DNA of 64,000 bases. It comes from Lachnospiraceae bacterium A2. GTDB lineage: Bacteria; Bacillota; Clostridia; Lachnospirales; Lachnospiraceae. The notes beneath the pieces are model-generated. The model was not told the origin of the DNA, ran no database searches, and saw nothing but the letters and a program-made list of their open reading frames with translations. Numbering within the stretch: position 1 is the stretch's first letter; each line of letters opens with the position of its first letter. The stretch spans positions 458,313 to 522,312 of the forward strand of contig KE159636.1 of the NCBI GenBank assembly GCA_000403315.2, given 5' to 3'. The position numbers were made by a program, and so were the translations under genes. Shown here piece after piece: positions 53,945 through 61,933 of this stretch.

Positions 53945-55036
53945 TTAATGTATATGTTCATCATAAAACCCAATAAAACCCTCGAACAACTCCAAATCCA
54001 ATGAATTACACCATTTTTCCCTGTCAAGGTTTTGATATATATAATTAGCTTTATCCTCCGAAAACCTTTCCCTGTTTTCCTCTGTGTTATAGTCATAGTC
54101 AAGCGTTTTGAGCCATTCATCAAATTTCGCATTAAACTCATTCCGATATGTGTCGTCATTGAAATAGTTATGTCCTTTATTCTCAAGAGGAATAAAGCTA
54201 AATCGGGAATCATCCTTGTATTTTTCGTAATAAATTTCGTAACCGTATTCGGCTGGAACAACTTCATCATCAAAGCTATGCACAATCATAACAGCGGCAT
54301 TGCTTTTTGAGAAGCCATCCAACGCAGTATTTGAGGCATACCCGCCATATTGAATCCTCTCATGCAGTTTCACAAATGGTAACATCAAATAAATACCATT
54401 TCCTACCTGTTTTTTCCCCCCGGCTTCAAACAGATTCGGTGAAGCGTTAAAACCCGAACACGCTATAACGGCTTTTACTTCGGGGTGGTATGTAAGCACA
54501 CTGCAAACACTGTAGCCGCCCCAGCTATGCCCGAATAAAACGATTGGCAGACTTGGGAATTTCCCGCTTTCTTCCACAAATGTAATTGCATAATCAAGGT
54601 CAATTACTCCCTGTGGAATTCCTCCGACTCCCTCACCCTCGCTTTCATCATTTCCCGTAGCGTCATAGGAGAAAACATAATATCCATGACAGGCAAAATA
54701 ATTCACACAATCCATATAAGAATTATGTCCACCTCCACCAAAGCCATGTGCCATTACAACGATACCACGCTGGTTTTCTCCCGAACTATACATATATCCC
54801 GCCAGTTTCTGCCCCTCGTTGGAACTAAACTCATATTTCGTGCGGTGCAATCCGTCAAAGTCATCAACATAGAGCATAAGCGGCTCATAGCTCTCAAATC
54901 GCTGGTTAAAATTCTCGTTATACACCATTACAGACAATACCCAATCGCCAGCAATTATTAGTGTGACCACAATAGATAATATAATAAAGAGAATCTTTTT
55001 CTTCTTAGATTTCGGTTTCGTATTTTTCATATCCAT
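53945..55036 (-). CDS. membrane-anchored alpha/beta hydrolase
   Basis: 363 residues. N-terminal anchor (KKKKILFIILSIVVTLIIAGDWVLSVMVY), then an alpha/beta hydrolase with VVMAHGFGGGGHNSY, nucleophile elbow GHSWGG, acid region HSFDDEVVPAEYG and catalytic histidine in NKGHNYF. Similar to lysophospholipase or peptidase-like hydrolases of the S9/BAAT groups; substrate unknown. RBS AAAGGAT. Cargo of IME2, AT-richer than the transfer genes. Confidence 0.85.
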   Translation of the reverse strand: MDMKNTKPKSKKKKILFIILSIVVTLIIAGDWVLSVMVYNENFNQRFESYEPLMLYVDDFDGLHRTKYEFSSNEGQKLAGYMYSSGENQRGIVVMAHGFGGGGHNSYMDCVNYFACHGYYVFSYDATGNDESEGEGVGGIPQGVIDLDYAITFVEESGKFPSLPIVLFGHSWGGYSVCSVLTYHPEVKAVIACSGFNASPNLFEAGGKKQVGNGIYLMLPFVKLHERIQYGGYASNTALDGFSKSNAAVMIVHSFDDEVVPAEYGYEIYYEKYKDDSRFSFIPLENKGHNYFNDDTYRNEFNAKFDEWLKTLDYDYNTEENRERFSEDKANYIYQNLDREKWCNSLDLELFEGFIGFYDEHIH

Positions 55037-55095
55037 ATCCTTTTTGATTTATTGTTGTGTCGGAAAATTCCGATTTATCTATTTTGCAACAAATT

Positions 55096-55968
55096 TTAGC
55101 ATCCCAAAAGCTCCTGAACGGCTTCTTCCCAATATATTTCGGGGATATTGTACCAGTCGCATTTCCCGGTTTCTTCCCTGCAAAGCTCCATTGCCCTGCT
55201 CAATACCGTTCCATGGGAAATCTCCCCTGCAAGCATCCCGTATTTTGTCACCCGACACCAGTACGGTGCCGCATCCCAAAGCCCCGATTCTTCCATTTCC
55301 TTTATCACTTTTTTCTTATCGTAATCAAGGCTTATAAACTGATGCCCCCATTCTTCCCCCTTCTGGTACAGAATCATAAACTGGGCTTTTCCCCCGCTAT
55401 ATAAAGAAGCACCTACCGAGCCGGGATTTAACAAAATCTTTCCTTTATGGGAAAAGCTTCCCTGAACATGGGTATGCCCGCATAGAATATACTGCCCTGC
55501 ACACCTTTCCATAATCCCTTTTGTATTTTCGCCATCTGGAAACATTTTTTCATTATTCTTATCCGGCGAACCATGGCACGCCAGGATTGAGCCTGCCCCG
55601 TCAAATGTGATTTCACGGCAGAGTGGAAGACTTTCAAAGAAACCAATATCCTTATCCGTCAGGTTTTTATAGCAATACTTCATTGCGCCTACCGTTGAAT
55701 TTCCGTTTTTCCATACGCAATTTTTATCGTATTTCCGGCTGATCCAGTAGTCTTCTTTATTTCCTTGCAGGAAAAAGCAGGTGTATTTTTCTTTCAAAGA
55801 ATACAGAATTTCCATCGTTTTTTGCGGGTAGGGAAATTCCCCCAAATAATCCCCCAGAAAAATAAATGCGCGGATTCCCATACCCAAAACATATTCCAGG
55901 CACTTTTGGAACGCTATGTAATTACCGTGTATGTCGGAGAGGACAGCTATTTTTTTCATACAGACCAT
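55096..55968 (-). CDS. calcineurin-like metallophosphoesterase
   Basis: 290 residues. Metal-site motifs SDIHGNYIA (D-x-H), FLGDYLGEFPYP (GD), LQGNKEDY (GN-x-E), ACHGSPD (H) and CGHTHVQGSF (GHTH) are in order, with NPGSVG after them: the YfcE/MJ0936 phosphodiesterase group. Two ATGs are possible at 55968 and 55959; AGGAGG supports either. Second IME2 cargo gene. Confidence 0.88.
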   Translation of the reverse strand: MVCMKKIAVLSDIHGNYIAFQKCLEYVLGMGIRAFIFLGDYLGEFPYPQKTMEILYSLKEKYTCFFLQGNKEDYWISRKYDKNCVWKNGNSTVGAMKYCYKNLTDKDIGFFESLPLCREITFDGAGSILACHGSPDKNNEKMFPDGENTKGIMERCAGQYILCGHTHVQGSFSHKGKILLNPGSVGASLYSGGKAQFMILYQKGEEWGHQFISLDYDKKKVIKEMEESGLWDAAPYWCRVTKYGMLAGEISHGTVLSRAMELCREETGKCDWYNIPEIYWEEAVQELLGC

Positions 55969-56045
55969 ATCTTCCTCCTGAAAATCATCATTTTATGTTC
56001 TCTGCGACTTCCCGACAAATGGGAATTTGTTTCTTTATACATTCG

Positions 56046-56588
56046 TTACTTCGTCGGATTAGGAATGAATTTCGATGGTTTTGCAATAAATAACAAATAT
56101 GCTCCACATATCAATTTAACTACCGCATCAGCAATGCAAATAATTGAAACGGGTATACTTGGGAACATATAGCCCGTTGTTGCGATAACTATACATACAA
56201 TCCCCAAAACTACCATGCTCCAACCATGTACAAAAAACCACAAAAAGAAATGTATTGATGTTGCCATTAGTACACCCAGCCATATCTGCCTCCAATGCCA
56301 CCCAGGGATAAACGGGCCAGCAATACAAAACATCAATATGAACAACGCAGTAATCGAAAAGTAAATCATTTTTATCTGCTTTTTGGAAATATCTCCCTGA
56401 GATAATTTATCTCTGAGTTTTTTGTTTACGTTGACGCCAAAAAAGCAAACATAATAGCCTATCAAAAACACAAACGGATTAACAAAGAACTTACCGCCAC
56501 AAATGACAGCTATTATTAGCACAATTCCAATGAGAATCAGCCATAAACCACATTGTTTTTTGTGATTGAATTCCAGTGTTTCTTTCAT
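56046..56588 (-). CDS. polytopic membrane protein, unknown family
   Basis: 180 residues with about six hydrophobic helices (for example LWLILIGIVLIIAVICG, FVFLIGYYVCFFG, ITALFILMFCIAGPF, FFLWFFVHGWSMVVLG). RBS AGGAGG. Same strand as the hydrolase and phosphoesterase genes and last gene before the IME2 right end. No function suggested. Confidence 0.65.
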   Translation of the reverse strand: MKETLEFNHKKQCGLWLILIGIVLIIAVICGGKFFVNPFVFLIGYYVCFFGVNVNKKLRDKLSQGDISKKQIKMIYFSITALFILMFCIAGPFIPGWHWRQIWLGVLMATSIHFFLWFFVHGWSMVVLGIVCIVIATTGYMFPSIPVSIICIADAVVKLICGAYLLFIAKPSKFIPNPTK

Positions 56589-56695
56589 TTCGTTCCTCCT
56601 ATAAATCCCGATTTGTTACTGCGTTCAGTTTATCACATTTATAGAACATCTACAAGATTCCGTGTATGAAAAAGCAAAAAGAATGAATTCTTCAC

Positions 56696-56708
56696 TTGAC
56701 AATGTGGC
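56696..56708 (+). promoter_or_regulatory. IME2 right end with -35 box
   Basis: TTGACA at 56696-56701, followed by ATGTGGC and the resumed virD4 codons. Joined to the IME2 left end it would give TTGACA-17-CATACT reading into the TnpV gene. Confidence 0.5.
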
Positions 56709-56957
56709 AAAGAGCTGATGAGCCAGGATGAGCTTGCGGTGATGGACGGGGGAAAATGTATCCTCCAGCTGCGGGGCGTCCGCCCGTTTTTGTCGGATAA
56801 GTATGACATCACCAGGCACCCCAATTTCCAGTACACCGCCGACGCGGACGATAAGAACGCCTTTGACATTGAAGCGTTTCTGTTCACCCGGCTCAAACCA
56901 AAACCCAACGAGGTCTACGATGTGTTTGAAGTTGACGTAGACACCGAGGGCGAATAA
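56709..56957 (+). pseudogene. virD4/traG, piece 4 of 4
   Basis: C-terminal part of the coupling protein, reading KELMSQDELAVMDGGKCILQ and on to YDVFEVDVDTEGE. The frame matches the three earlier pieces. Stop at 56955-56957. Confidence 0.88.
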
Positions 56958-57074
56958 TCCCGTTCCGCGAGAAAGGAGTGATCTTATCTACCCGCCAGGG
57001 TCCCTGAAACCTGCCTCGGTTGAGGCCATTGGCGTACAAAGCGGACAGCTCAACAAAAAAATGAAGAAGGAGGA

Positions 57075-57126
57075 TAGCCGGAATCGAGCCGCCCAAAATT
57101 CAGGGCGGTTTTGTTGTCCGGCTTTT
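57075..57126 (+). terminator. nested hairpin terminator after virD4
   Basis: CCGCCC (57089-57094) with GGGCGG (57103-57108) then TTTTGTT, enclosed by AGCCGGA...TCCGGCTTTT. It separates the end of virD4 from the Maff2-type gene. Confidence 0.7.
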
Positions 57127-57178
57127 GTATGCCTATGAACCAACACTAACCACAAAGCGATTCCGGCTAAATTAAAGT

Positions 57179-57319
57179 ATGGAATTTTTCAACAGCGCAA
57201 TCGAAGTTTTGCAGACCCTCGTGATCGCACTGGGAGCCGGCCTTGGAATCTGGGGCGTCATCAACCTGCTGGAAGGTTACGGCAATGACAACCCTGGGGC
57301 CAATGCTCATGTACGTTAA
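57179..57319 (+). pseudogene. Maff2-type small membrane protein, truncated by IME3
   Basis: The frame reads MEFFNSAIEVLQTLVIALGA, then GLGIWGVINLLEGYGNDNPGAN, and stops after four foreign codons at 57319. Family members continue with a second hydrophobic half. This ICE protein is normally just after virD4. The break at about 57302 marks the left end of IME3. Confidence 0.75.
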
Positions 57320-57430
57320 AGAAGCAAAAATTATAAATAGAAGATAGACAGCCACCATTATTCCGAACTATAAAAACAGAATTTATGTTTGATAGCAATT
57401 GCGTATAGTTTACGTCTATTGACTTCCTTA

Positions 57431-57477
57431 AATCCGTTCAGTATGATATTGTTTGAATTTATCTCTTTGAACGGATT
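57431..57477 (+). promoter_or_regulatory. inverted repeat before the AraC gene
   Basis: AATCCGTTCA (57431-57440) and TGAACGGATT (57468-57477) are perfect inverses with 27 bases between, ending just before the AAGGAGG site. It could be an operator or an RNA hairpin limiting translation. Confidence 0.5.
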
Positions 57478-57496
57478 GACAAGGAGGTGTGAATAC

Positions 57497-58261
57497 ATGA
57501 ATCGAATTTATTGGGATAGAGATAAAATATCCATATTGACAGACCAAATAGAATCCATAGAGCATAAACATTATGCGATTCAATTATTTCTGAGCATTGA
57601 TAAACCTTTAAATTTATATGTATCGGGTAAACTGATTGCAGGTAAGTGTGTAATTGTAAATCATAATGTTAATCATGTCTTTTCGACAGGAAATAAATTA
57701 CATTTATCAATTATAATTGAACCTGCTTCTAACATAGCTAAGCAATTAGAGATGAAAATGAATGGAAACGATTTCCGTATTTTAGATGATTTCGGGATTG
57801 AAAAAATACAAAATATTGTTTTTGAGCTTGCATATTGCCAAAAGGATAATGAACTCAATTATTATCAATATTTAATTGATACATTATATGAATATATAAA
57901 TTTAGACGGAAAAATAAAAGTATATGATAATAGAATTAGGGAAGTGCTAAACTATACTGAAAAATGTACCTGTACTGTTCACACTATTTCATTTTTGGCG
58001 GATATGGTATCGCTATCACGAAGCAGATTATCACATTTATTTCGTGAGCAAGTCGGTATACCATTAAAAAGCTACATACAATTTCACCAAATGCAAAAAG
58101 CCTTTTTTGCTCTTTTAAGTGGAAAAACTATTACAGAAGCAGCAATGCTTGCAAATTTTGACTCACCATCACATTTTGCGGCAGTTACAAAAAGAATGAT
58201 GGGTATGCCCGCAAGTCTATCCTCTAAAAATAGCGTTTTTTTGAAAGTCTATGATGTATAA
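57497..58261 (+). CDS. AraC-family transcriptional regulator
   Basis: 254 residues from the ATG at 57497 (AAGGAGG upstream). An N-terminal cupin-like region is followed by a C-terminal double HTH: TVHTISFLADMVSLSRSRLSHLFREQVGIPLKSYIQFHQMQKA and ITEAAMLANFDSPSHFAAVTKRMMG. AT-rich cargo. It may regulate the hydrolase gene at 59770 or a host function; no direct evidence. Confidence 0.87.
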   Translation: MNRIYWDRDKISILTDQIESIEHKHYAIQLFLSIDKPLNLYVSGKLIAGKCVIVNHNVNHVFSTGNKLHLSIIIEPASNIAKQLEMKMNGNDFRILDDFGIEKIQNIVFELAYCQKDNELNYYQYLIDTLYEYINLDGKIKVYDNRIREVLNYTEKCTCTVHTISFLADMVSLSRSRLSHLFREQVGIPLKSYIQFHQMQKAFFALLSGKTITEAAMLANFDSPSHFAAVTKRMMGMPASLSSKNSVFLKVYDV

Positions 58262-58494
58262 ATGATTTATAATCAAGCAGGAACATTTTGTAATAACGAA
58301 ACGAAATAGCAAAACCAGCCGAGTCAGTCAACGGCAAGATAAACGGCGCATACTGCGCCGCCGTTGACAGTCTCATCTGATTTTGCTGTTGAGTAATCAA
58401 GGAGCGACAGCTTAAAGTGCTGTCGCCCCTCTAAATTATAAAATGTAACTCTTAACTATGCACAGCTCTATGTGGGAGAAAGGGGGAACTTTCT
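58262..58494. other. noncoding region with strong hairpins
   Basis: GTCAACGGC and GCCGTTGAC enclose an inner GGCGCA/TGCGCC stem (near 58337-58371), flanked by AGCAAAA/TTTTGCT, and a second hairpin GCGACAGC/GCTGTCGC lies near 58412-58434. They resemble the hairpin at 24685-24732 in style. Likely terminators or a replication/recombination site; no gene seen. Confidence 0.5.
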
Positions 58495-58952
58495 ATGGCT
58501 TGTACAGAGATATACAAAGAGCATATCATGTACACGTTTCACGGCTTTTGCAAAGTCGTTATCCGTAATGCAGCTATCACCGCATGGCGTGACCAGCAAA
58601 GGCGGCACAAAAGAGAAATATCCTTTGAATACCTCACAGAAGAAAAGTTCTACCCTTTAGGCACAACAGATGAATATTTTACAGAACCTATGAAGAATAC
58701 CCCATTACGATATGCGGTCAGACAGTCATTCTCACCAACGGGAAACTTGCCGCCGCCCTACGTGCTTTGCCGGAAAAGAATCAGGAAATCATTTTCCTTT
58801 ACTTTTTCGGGAATTACAGACAGTGGGAAATCGGGAAAATGTACAGACGCTGCCGGAGTACAACTGGGTATCAAATCCACAGAACGCTGAAACTTCTGCG
58901 GAAAGAAATGGAGGTGCTTTCACATGGGGAATCCGAATCTTATCCCTTATGA
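58495..58952 (+). pseudogene. sigma-like factor of IME3, single-base frameshift
   Basis: Homologue of 37068-37511. The frame is normal through EKFYPLGTTDEYFTEP and then one base is missing near 58688. Continuing in the shifted frame gives YEEYPITICGQTVILTN, PEKNQEIIFLYFFGNYRQWEIGKMYRRC and the remaining HTH to 58952. As sequenced it would yield a truncated protein. Confidence 0.8.
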
Positions 58953-59145
58953 AACGATTGTGCGGGCGACCAGCGGAGAGCCGGAAGCGGTGAACGAGGT
59001 TCTGCGCTATTACAGTCAGAGAATCCGTCATGCAGCCCTTGAAAACGGACACGTCAACACGGACACAGAGGACAGTATAAAATCCCGGCTTATCGCTGCC
59101 CTGTTCAAGTTCCGTTTTGATGAACAGGCATATAACGGGAGGTGA
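58924..59145 (+). CDS. conjugative-transposon HTH protein of IME3
   Basis: 73 residues, MGNPNLIPYETIVRATSGEP and onward; near-identical to 37498-37698. RBS GGAGG. Overlaps the end of the broken sigma-like gene, so its own translation may suffer from the upstream frameshift. Confidence 0.75.
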   Translation: MGNPNLIPYETIVRATSGEPEAVNEVLRYYSQRIRHAALENGHVNTDTEDSIKSRLIAALFKFRFDEQAYNGR

Positions 59146-59630
59146 GGTTTGTCGGTAAAATAATTATACTCACATTCAAAGATACGGAAGAAAAAGCGGT
59201 TGAGAGAGCCATAGCCGCCCTTGCCGATATGATACAGCTGGAAGCCATACAGCCGCCATATTCCCCCGCACTGATTTTTCCCGGACTGGAAATCAGATTA
59301 CACCAACGCCGGGTACTGAAAGACGGTGCAGACATAAGCCTTACCCGTTTGGAATACGGCGCACTCTGCTACCTTGCCGCTAGTCCGGGGAGGGTGTTCA
59401 CAAAAGCGCAAATCTTTGAAGCTGTATGGAGCATGGGAAGCGAAAGCTGCCAGTCAAATGTTGCTAACGTGATATGCAACTTGCGGAAAAAGATAGAGCC
59501 GGACAGTCAAAATCCCACCTACATAAAAACAGTTTTAGGAATCGGATATAAGTTTGCTTCCGGGGAATGGAATCATATTGGCTATGACATGGGGAATATT
59601 TCATTTTGTATCAAGAGGGGTAGGGATTGA
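59142..59630 (+). CDS. OmpR-type winged-helix protein of IME3
   Basis: 162 residues, GTG start. The winged-helix domain is the same as at 37719 (LTRLEYGALCYLAASPGRVFTKAQIFEAVW), but the C-terminus has about 17 extra residues (WNHIGYDMGNISFCIKRGRD) after KFASGE, where the IME1 copy stops. The extension comes from lost homology at the cargo junction. Confidence 0.75.
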   Translation: MRFVGKIIILTFKDTEEKAVERAIAALADMIQLEAIQPPYSPALIFPGLEIRLHQRRVLKDGADISLTRLEYGALCYLAASPGRVFTKAQIFEAVWSMGSESCQSNVANVICNLRKKIEPDSQNPTYIKTVLGIGYKFASGEWNHIGYDMGNISFCIKRGRD

Positions 59631-59769
59631 AGTATGGAATGGAATTTCTGCGATGATATTTTCTGTTCTTAGTGGTGAAATTTACTTAAAATTAAACAGA
59701 AGATGGCTACATAGTTATCTTTTTATTGCTATGGGCTATTTGCTATAAATCGGAATATAAGGAGGCTTT

Positions 59770-60870
59770 ATGGATAATACAGGTAGAAAAACACATGGAA
59801 AAAGCAAAAAAATAATAAGTCGGTTTTTAATCGGCATAGTTGTAGTTTTGCTTGTAATTGTTGTAGGAGCGATTGCCCTGTTTTGGAATGAATTGCGGAC
59901 AATTTCTTCCATAACTAAAATTGATGATTATGGCGCATATCAAATGACCTATTATGGTGACTATGGTTTTGATGAGTTTCTGGAAGTTGGCGCACAGAGC
60001 GATGCAGACATTGAAAAATTTGTGGTAAGAAAATTACTAAAAGGTATTCCTATTGACCTTGGCGTAACAGGTGGCGGCTGTACTTGTTTTGTTGTAAAAA
60101 ATGAACAAGACGAAATTTTGTATGGACGAAATTTTGATTATAGCTATTCACCAACTTTACAGGTATTTACTGAACCGAAGAACGGGTATGCATCTGTTTC
60201 CACAGTGAATTTATCTTTTATTGGATATTCGGAGGGGAATTTGCCGGAAGGCTCTGTTTTTAACAAGTTTCTTACATTGGCAGCACCATACCTGCCTTGT
60301 GATGGTATAAATGAAAAAGGCGTTGCCATAGCATCCCTTTCGGTTCCCAACGCAGAAGCACCTTATGACAGTCATAAGATAACACTGAATATTTCAACGG
60401 CAACACGTCTGGTGTTAGATAAGGCGGCAACGGTGGACGAAGCGGTTGAACTGCTCCAAAAATATAATATCTATTTTTCGTACGATATAGCAGCGCATTA
60501 TCTGATTGCAGATGCAAGTGGGAAGTCGGTGCTTGTTGAGTATTATGATAATGAACTTCAAATTGTGGAAACAGATTCAAACTATCAGATTGCGTCAAAC
60601 TTTATTGCCTATAACGGAGTAAATATTGGCGGTGGCGGAACGGAATTTAAAAGATATAACACAGTGGAAAAAGAGATACTGGACAACAATGGTGTACTAA
60701 ATGAGGATGATGCCGTTTCACTTCTTGCCGAGGTTGGTGTGCGGGATGGGGATATTGATAACCTGCAATGGTCTGCTGTCTATAATTTGACAACAGGAGA
60801 GGTTCATTTTTTTAGTCACAGGAATACGGATAATGTCATAATATCAAAACTGAAAATGAATCATAATTGA
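59770..60870 (+). CDS. membrane-anchored choloylglycine hydrolase/linear amide hydrolase-like protein
   Basis: 366 residues. N-terminal basic segment and hydrophobic anchor (FLIGIVVVLLVIVVGAIALFW), then an Ntn-hydrolase domain. The likely nucleophile cysteine is in VTGGGCTCFVV with the family GRNFDYS motif after it, then NEKGVAIASLSVPNA and STATRLVLDKAATVDEAVELL. The family cleaves linear amides such as bile-salt conjugates, penicillin V or N-acyl amines. Classic bile-salt hydrolases start directly at Cys2, which this one does not, so the substrate is open. Cargo of IME3; RBS AAGGAGG. Confidence 0.85.
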   Translation: MDNTGRKTHGKSKKIISRFLIGIVVVLLVIVVGAIALFWNELRTISSITKIDDYGAYQMTYYGDYGFDEFLEVGAQSDADIEKFVVRKLLKGIPIDLGVTGGGCTCFVVKNEQDEILYGRNFDYSYSPTLQVFTEPKNGYASVSTVNLSFIGYSEGNLPEGSVFNKFLTLAAPYLPCDGINEKGVAIASLSVPNAEAPYDSHKITLNISTATRLVLDKAATVDEAVELLQKYNIYFSYDIAAHYLIADASGKSVLVEYYDNELQIVETDSNYQIASNFIAYNGVNIGGGGTEFKRYNTVEKEILDNNGVLNEDDAVSLLAEVGVRDGDIDNLQWSAVYNLTTGEVHFFSHRNTDNVIISKLKMNHN

Positions 60871-60959
60871 CTGTTTTACTGTAACATAAATTCTTATTTA
60901 TAGAATTGTAGACACATGAAAACTTAATATCCGTAGCCCATAACAAGCGGCACACCAAG

Positions 60960-60992
60960 ACAGGAAATCAAGAAAAGGTTTCCTGTTTTTTT
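60960..60992 (+). terminator. Rho-independent terminator (IME3)
   Basis: ACAGGAAA (60960-60967) pairs with TTTCCTGT (60979-60986), then T's. Matches 38181-38217 in IME1. Confidence 0.72.
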
Positions 60993-61314
60993 GCGCCCAT
61001 TTTTGGCATTTTGAAAAATCGCCAGTATTATACCGTGCAAAGGGGATAGAAAGAAATTTCCTCTCCCGTTTGGCAAATCCGCAGGCTGTCCGTGGAGGGT
61101 AGGCAAAGAGAAATTTCCGTAAATCTCCGCCTATTCCGGCTTGTGTGGTGTTGTAAGGAATAGAGGGGAAATTTCTACAAATCAACGTCCATTTTCCTTT
61201 TTGCTGGTTTGTAGGTATTAGCGAGAGAAATATCACCGCAGCTTTGGCAAAATCCCCGCTTGCGGCACTAAAGGTATTGACGGAAGCCCACACAGAGGAA
61301 GCCGCCACTTTCTT

Positions 61315-61424
61315 AGAGCAAGATTCTACCACAGTACCAAATTTCGCCTATCGGCTCATTTTGTCCTATGGGAATCTTGTTGGGGTTGCCACCCCAAGCC
61401 CGCCTTTTGCGGCTTGCGCCGCTT
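61315..61424 (+). other. candidate oriT of IME3
   Basis: Nearly identical to 38345-38455: one base change in the first 100 and one T fewer near the right side. Same inverted repeats (AGATTC/GAATCT, GGGGTTGCCACCCC). It lies 114 bases before mobC, while sequences to its left differ from IME1. Confidence 0.6.
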
Positions 61425-61537
61425 GAAAAATCCCTCAAAAATTTTTTTCGGATTTTTCAAAAAACACTTCCGCTTTGCCCCCTGTTTTTCTCCTATTGGT
61501 GAGAGGGCAAAACATAAAAAGAAAGGAGTTAAAGCCC

Positions 61538-61933
61538 ATGAGAAAATACAACACGCCCCACCGCCACCGGGTAATCAAGACACGCTTGACCGAGGAAGAA
61601 TACGCCGAGTTTTCCGAGCGTGTCACCCTCTGTAAAATGAGCCAAGCCGAATTTATCCGGCAAGCCCTCATTAAGTCAAGCATACGCCCGGTTATCACCG
61701 TTTCCCCGGTCAATGATGAATTGCTCTCTGCCGTTGGGAAGCTAACCGCCGAGTACGGGAAAATCGGCGGCAACTTGAATCAGATTGCCCGCTGTCTGAA
61801 CGAGTACGGCGCACCTTATAACGCACTCTCAAAAGAGGTACAAGCCGCCATAGCGGAGCTTGCCGCCTTGAAGTTTGAAGTCTTGCAGAAAGTAGGTGAA
61901 GCCGTTGGCAACGTTCAAACATATCAGCTCTAA
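61538..61933 (+). CDS. mobC: MobC-type relaxosome accessory protein (IME3)
   Basis: 131 residues, near-identical to the IME1 protein at 38501 (few substitutions such as HRHRVI for HRSRVI). Same RHH-like start and GKIGGNLNQIARCLNEYG motif. RBS AAAGGAG. It overlaps the relaxase start. Confidence 0.85.
   Translation: MRKYNTPHRHRVIKTRLTEEEYAEFSERVTLCKMSQAEFIRQALIKSSIRPVITVSPVNDELLSAVGKLTAEYGKIGGNLNQIARCLNEYGAPYNALSKEVQAAIAELAALKFEVLQKVGEAVGNVQTYQL

Larger units (their letters stand above)
46461..56713. mobile_element. IME2: second mobilizable element in virD4, about 10.25 kb
   Basis: Bounded by a shared AAAGA (46456-46460 and 56709-56713) at the virD4 break. It holds a TnpV-type gene, an XRE regulator, small genes, a relaxase, a CHC2-type protein, an IS110 with a nested IS200-type element, a recombinase stub and three cargo genes. 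The right end has TTGACA (56696-56701) and the left end CATACT (46466-46471), giving a 17-base spacer when joined. With its recombinase truncated, it probably cannot excise alone. Confidence 0.82.

Noticed and set aside
56957..57170. Frame YPPGSLKPASVEAIGVQSGQ and onward after virD4
   Set aside because: No start codon with a ribosome binding site, and it runs through the terminator hairpin; possibly a decayed small gene.
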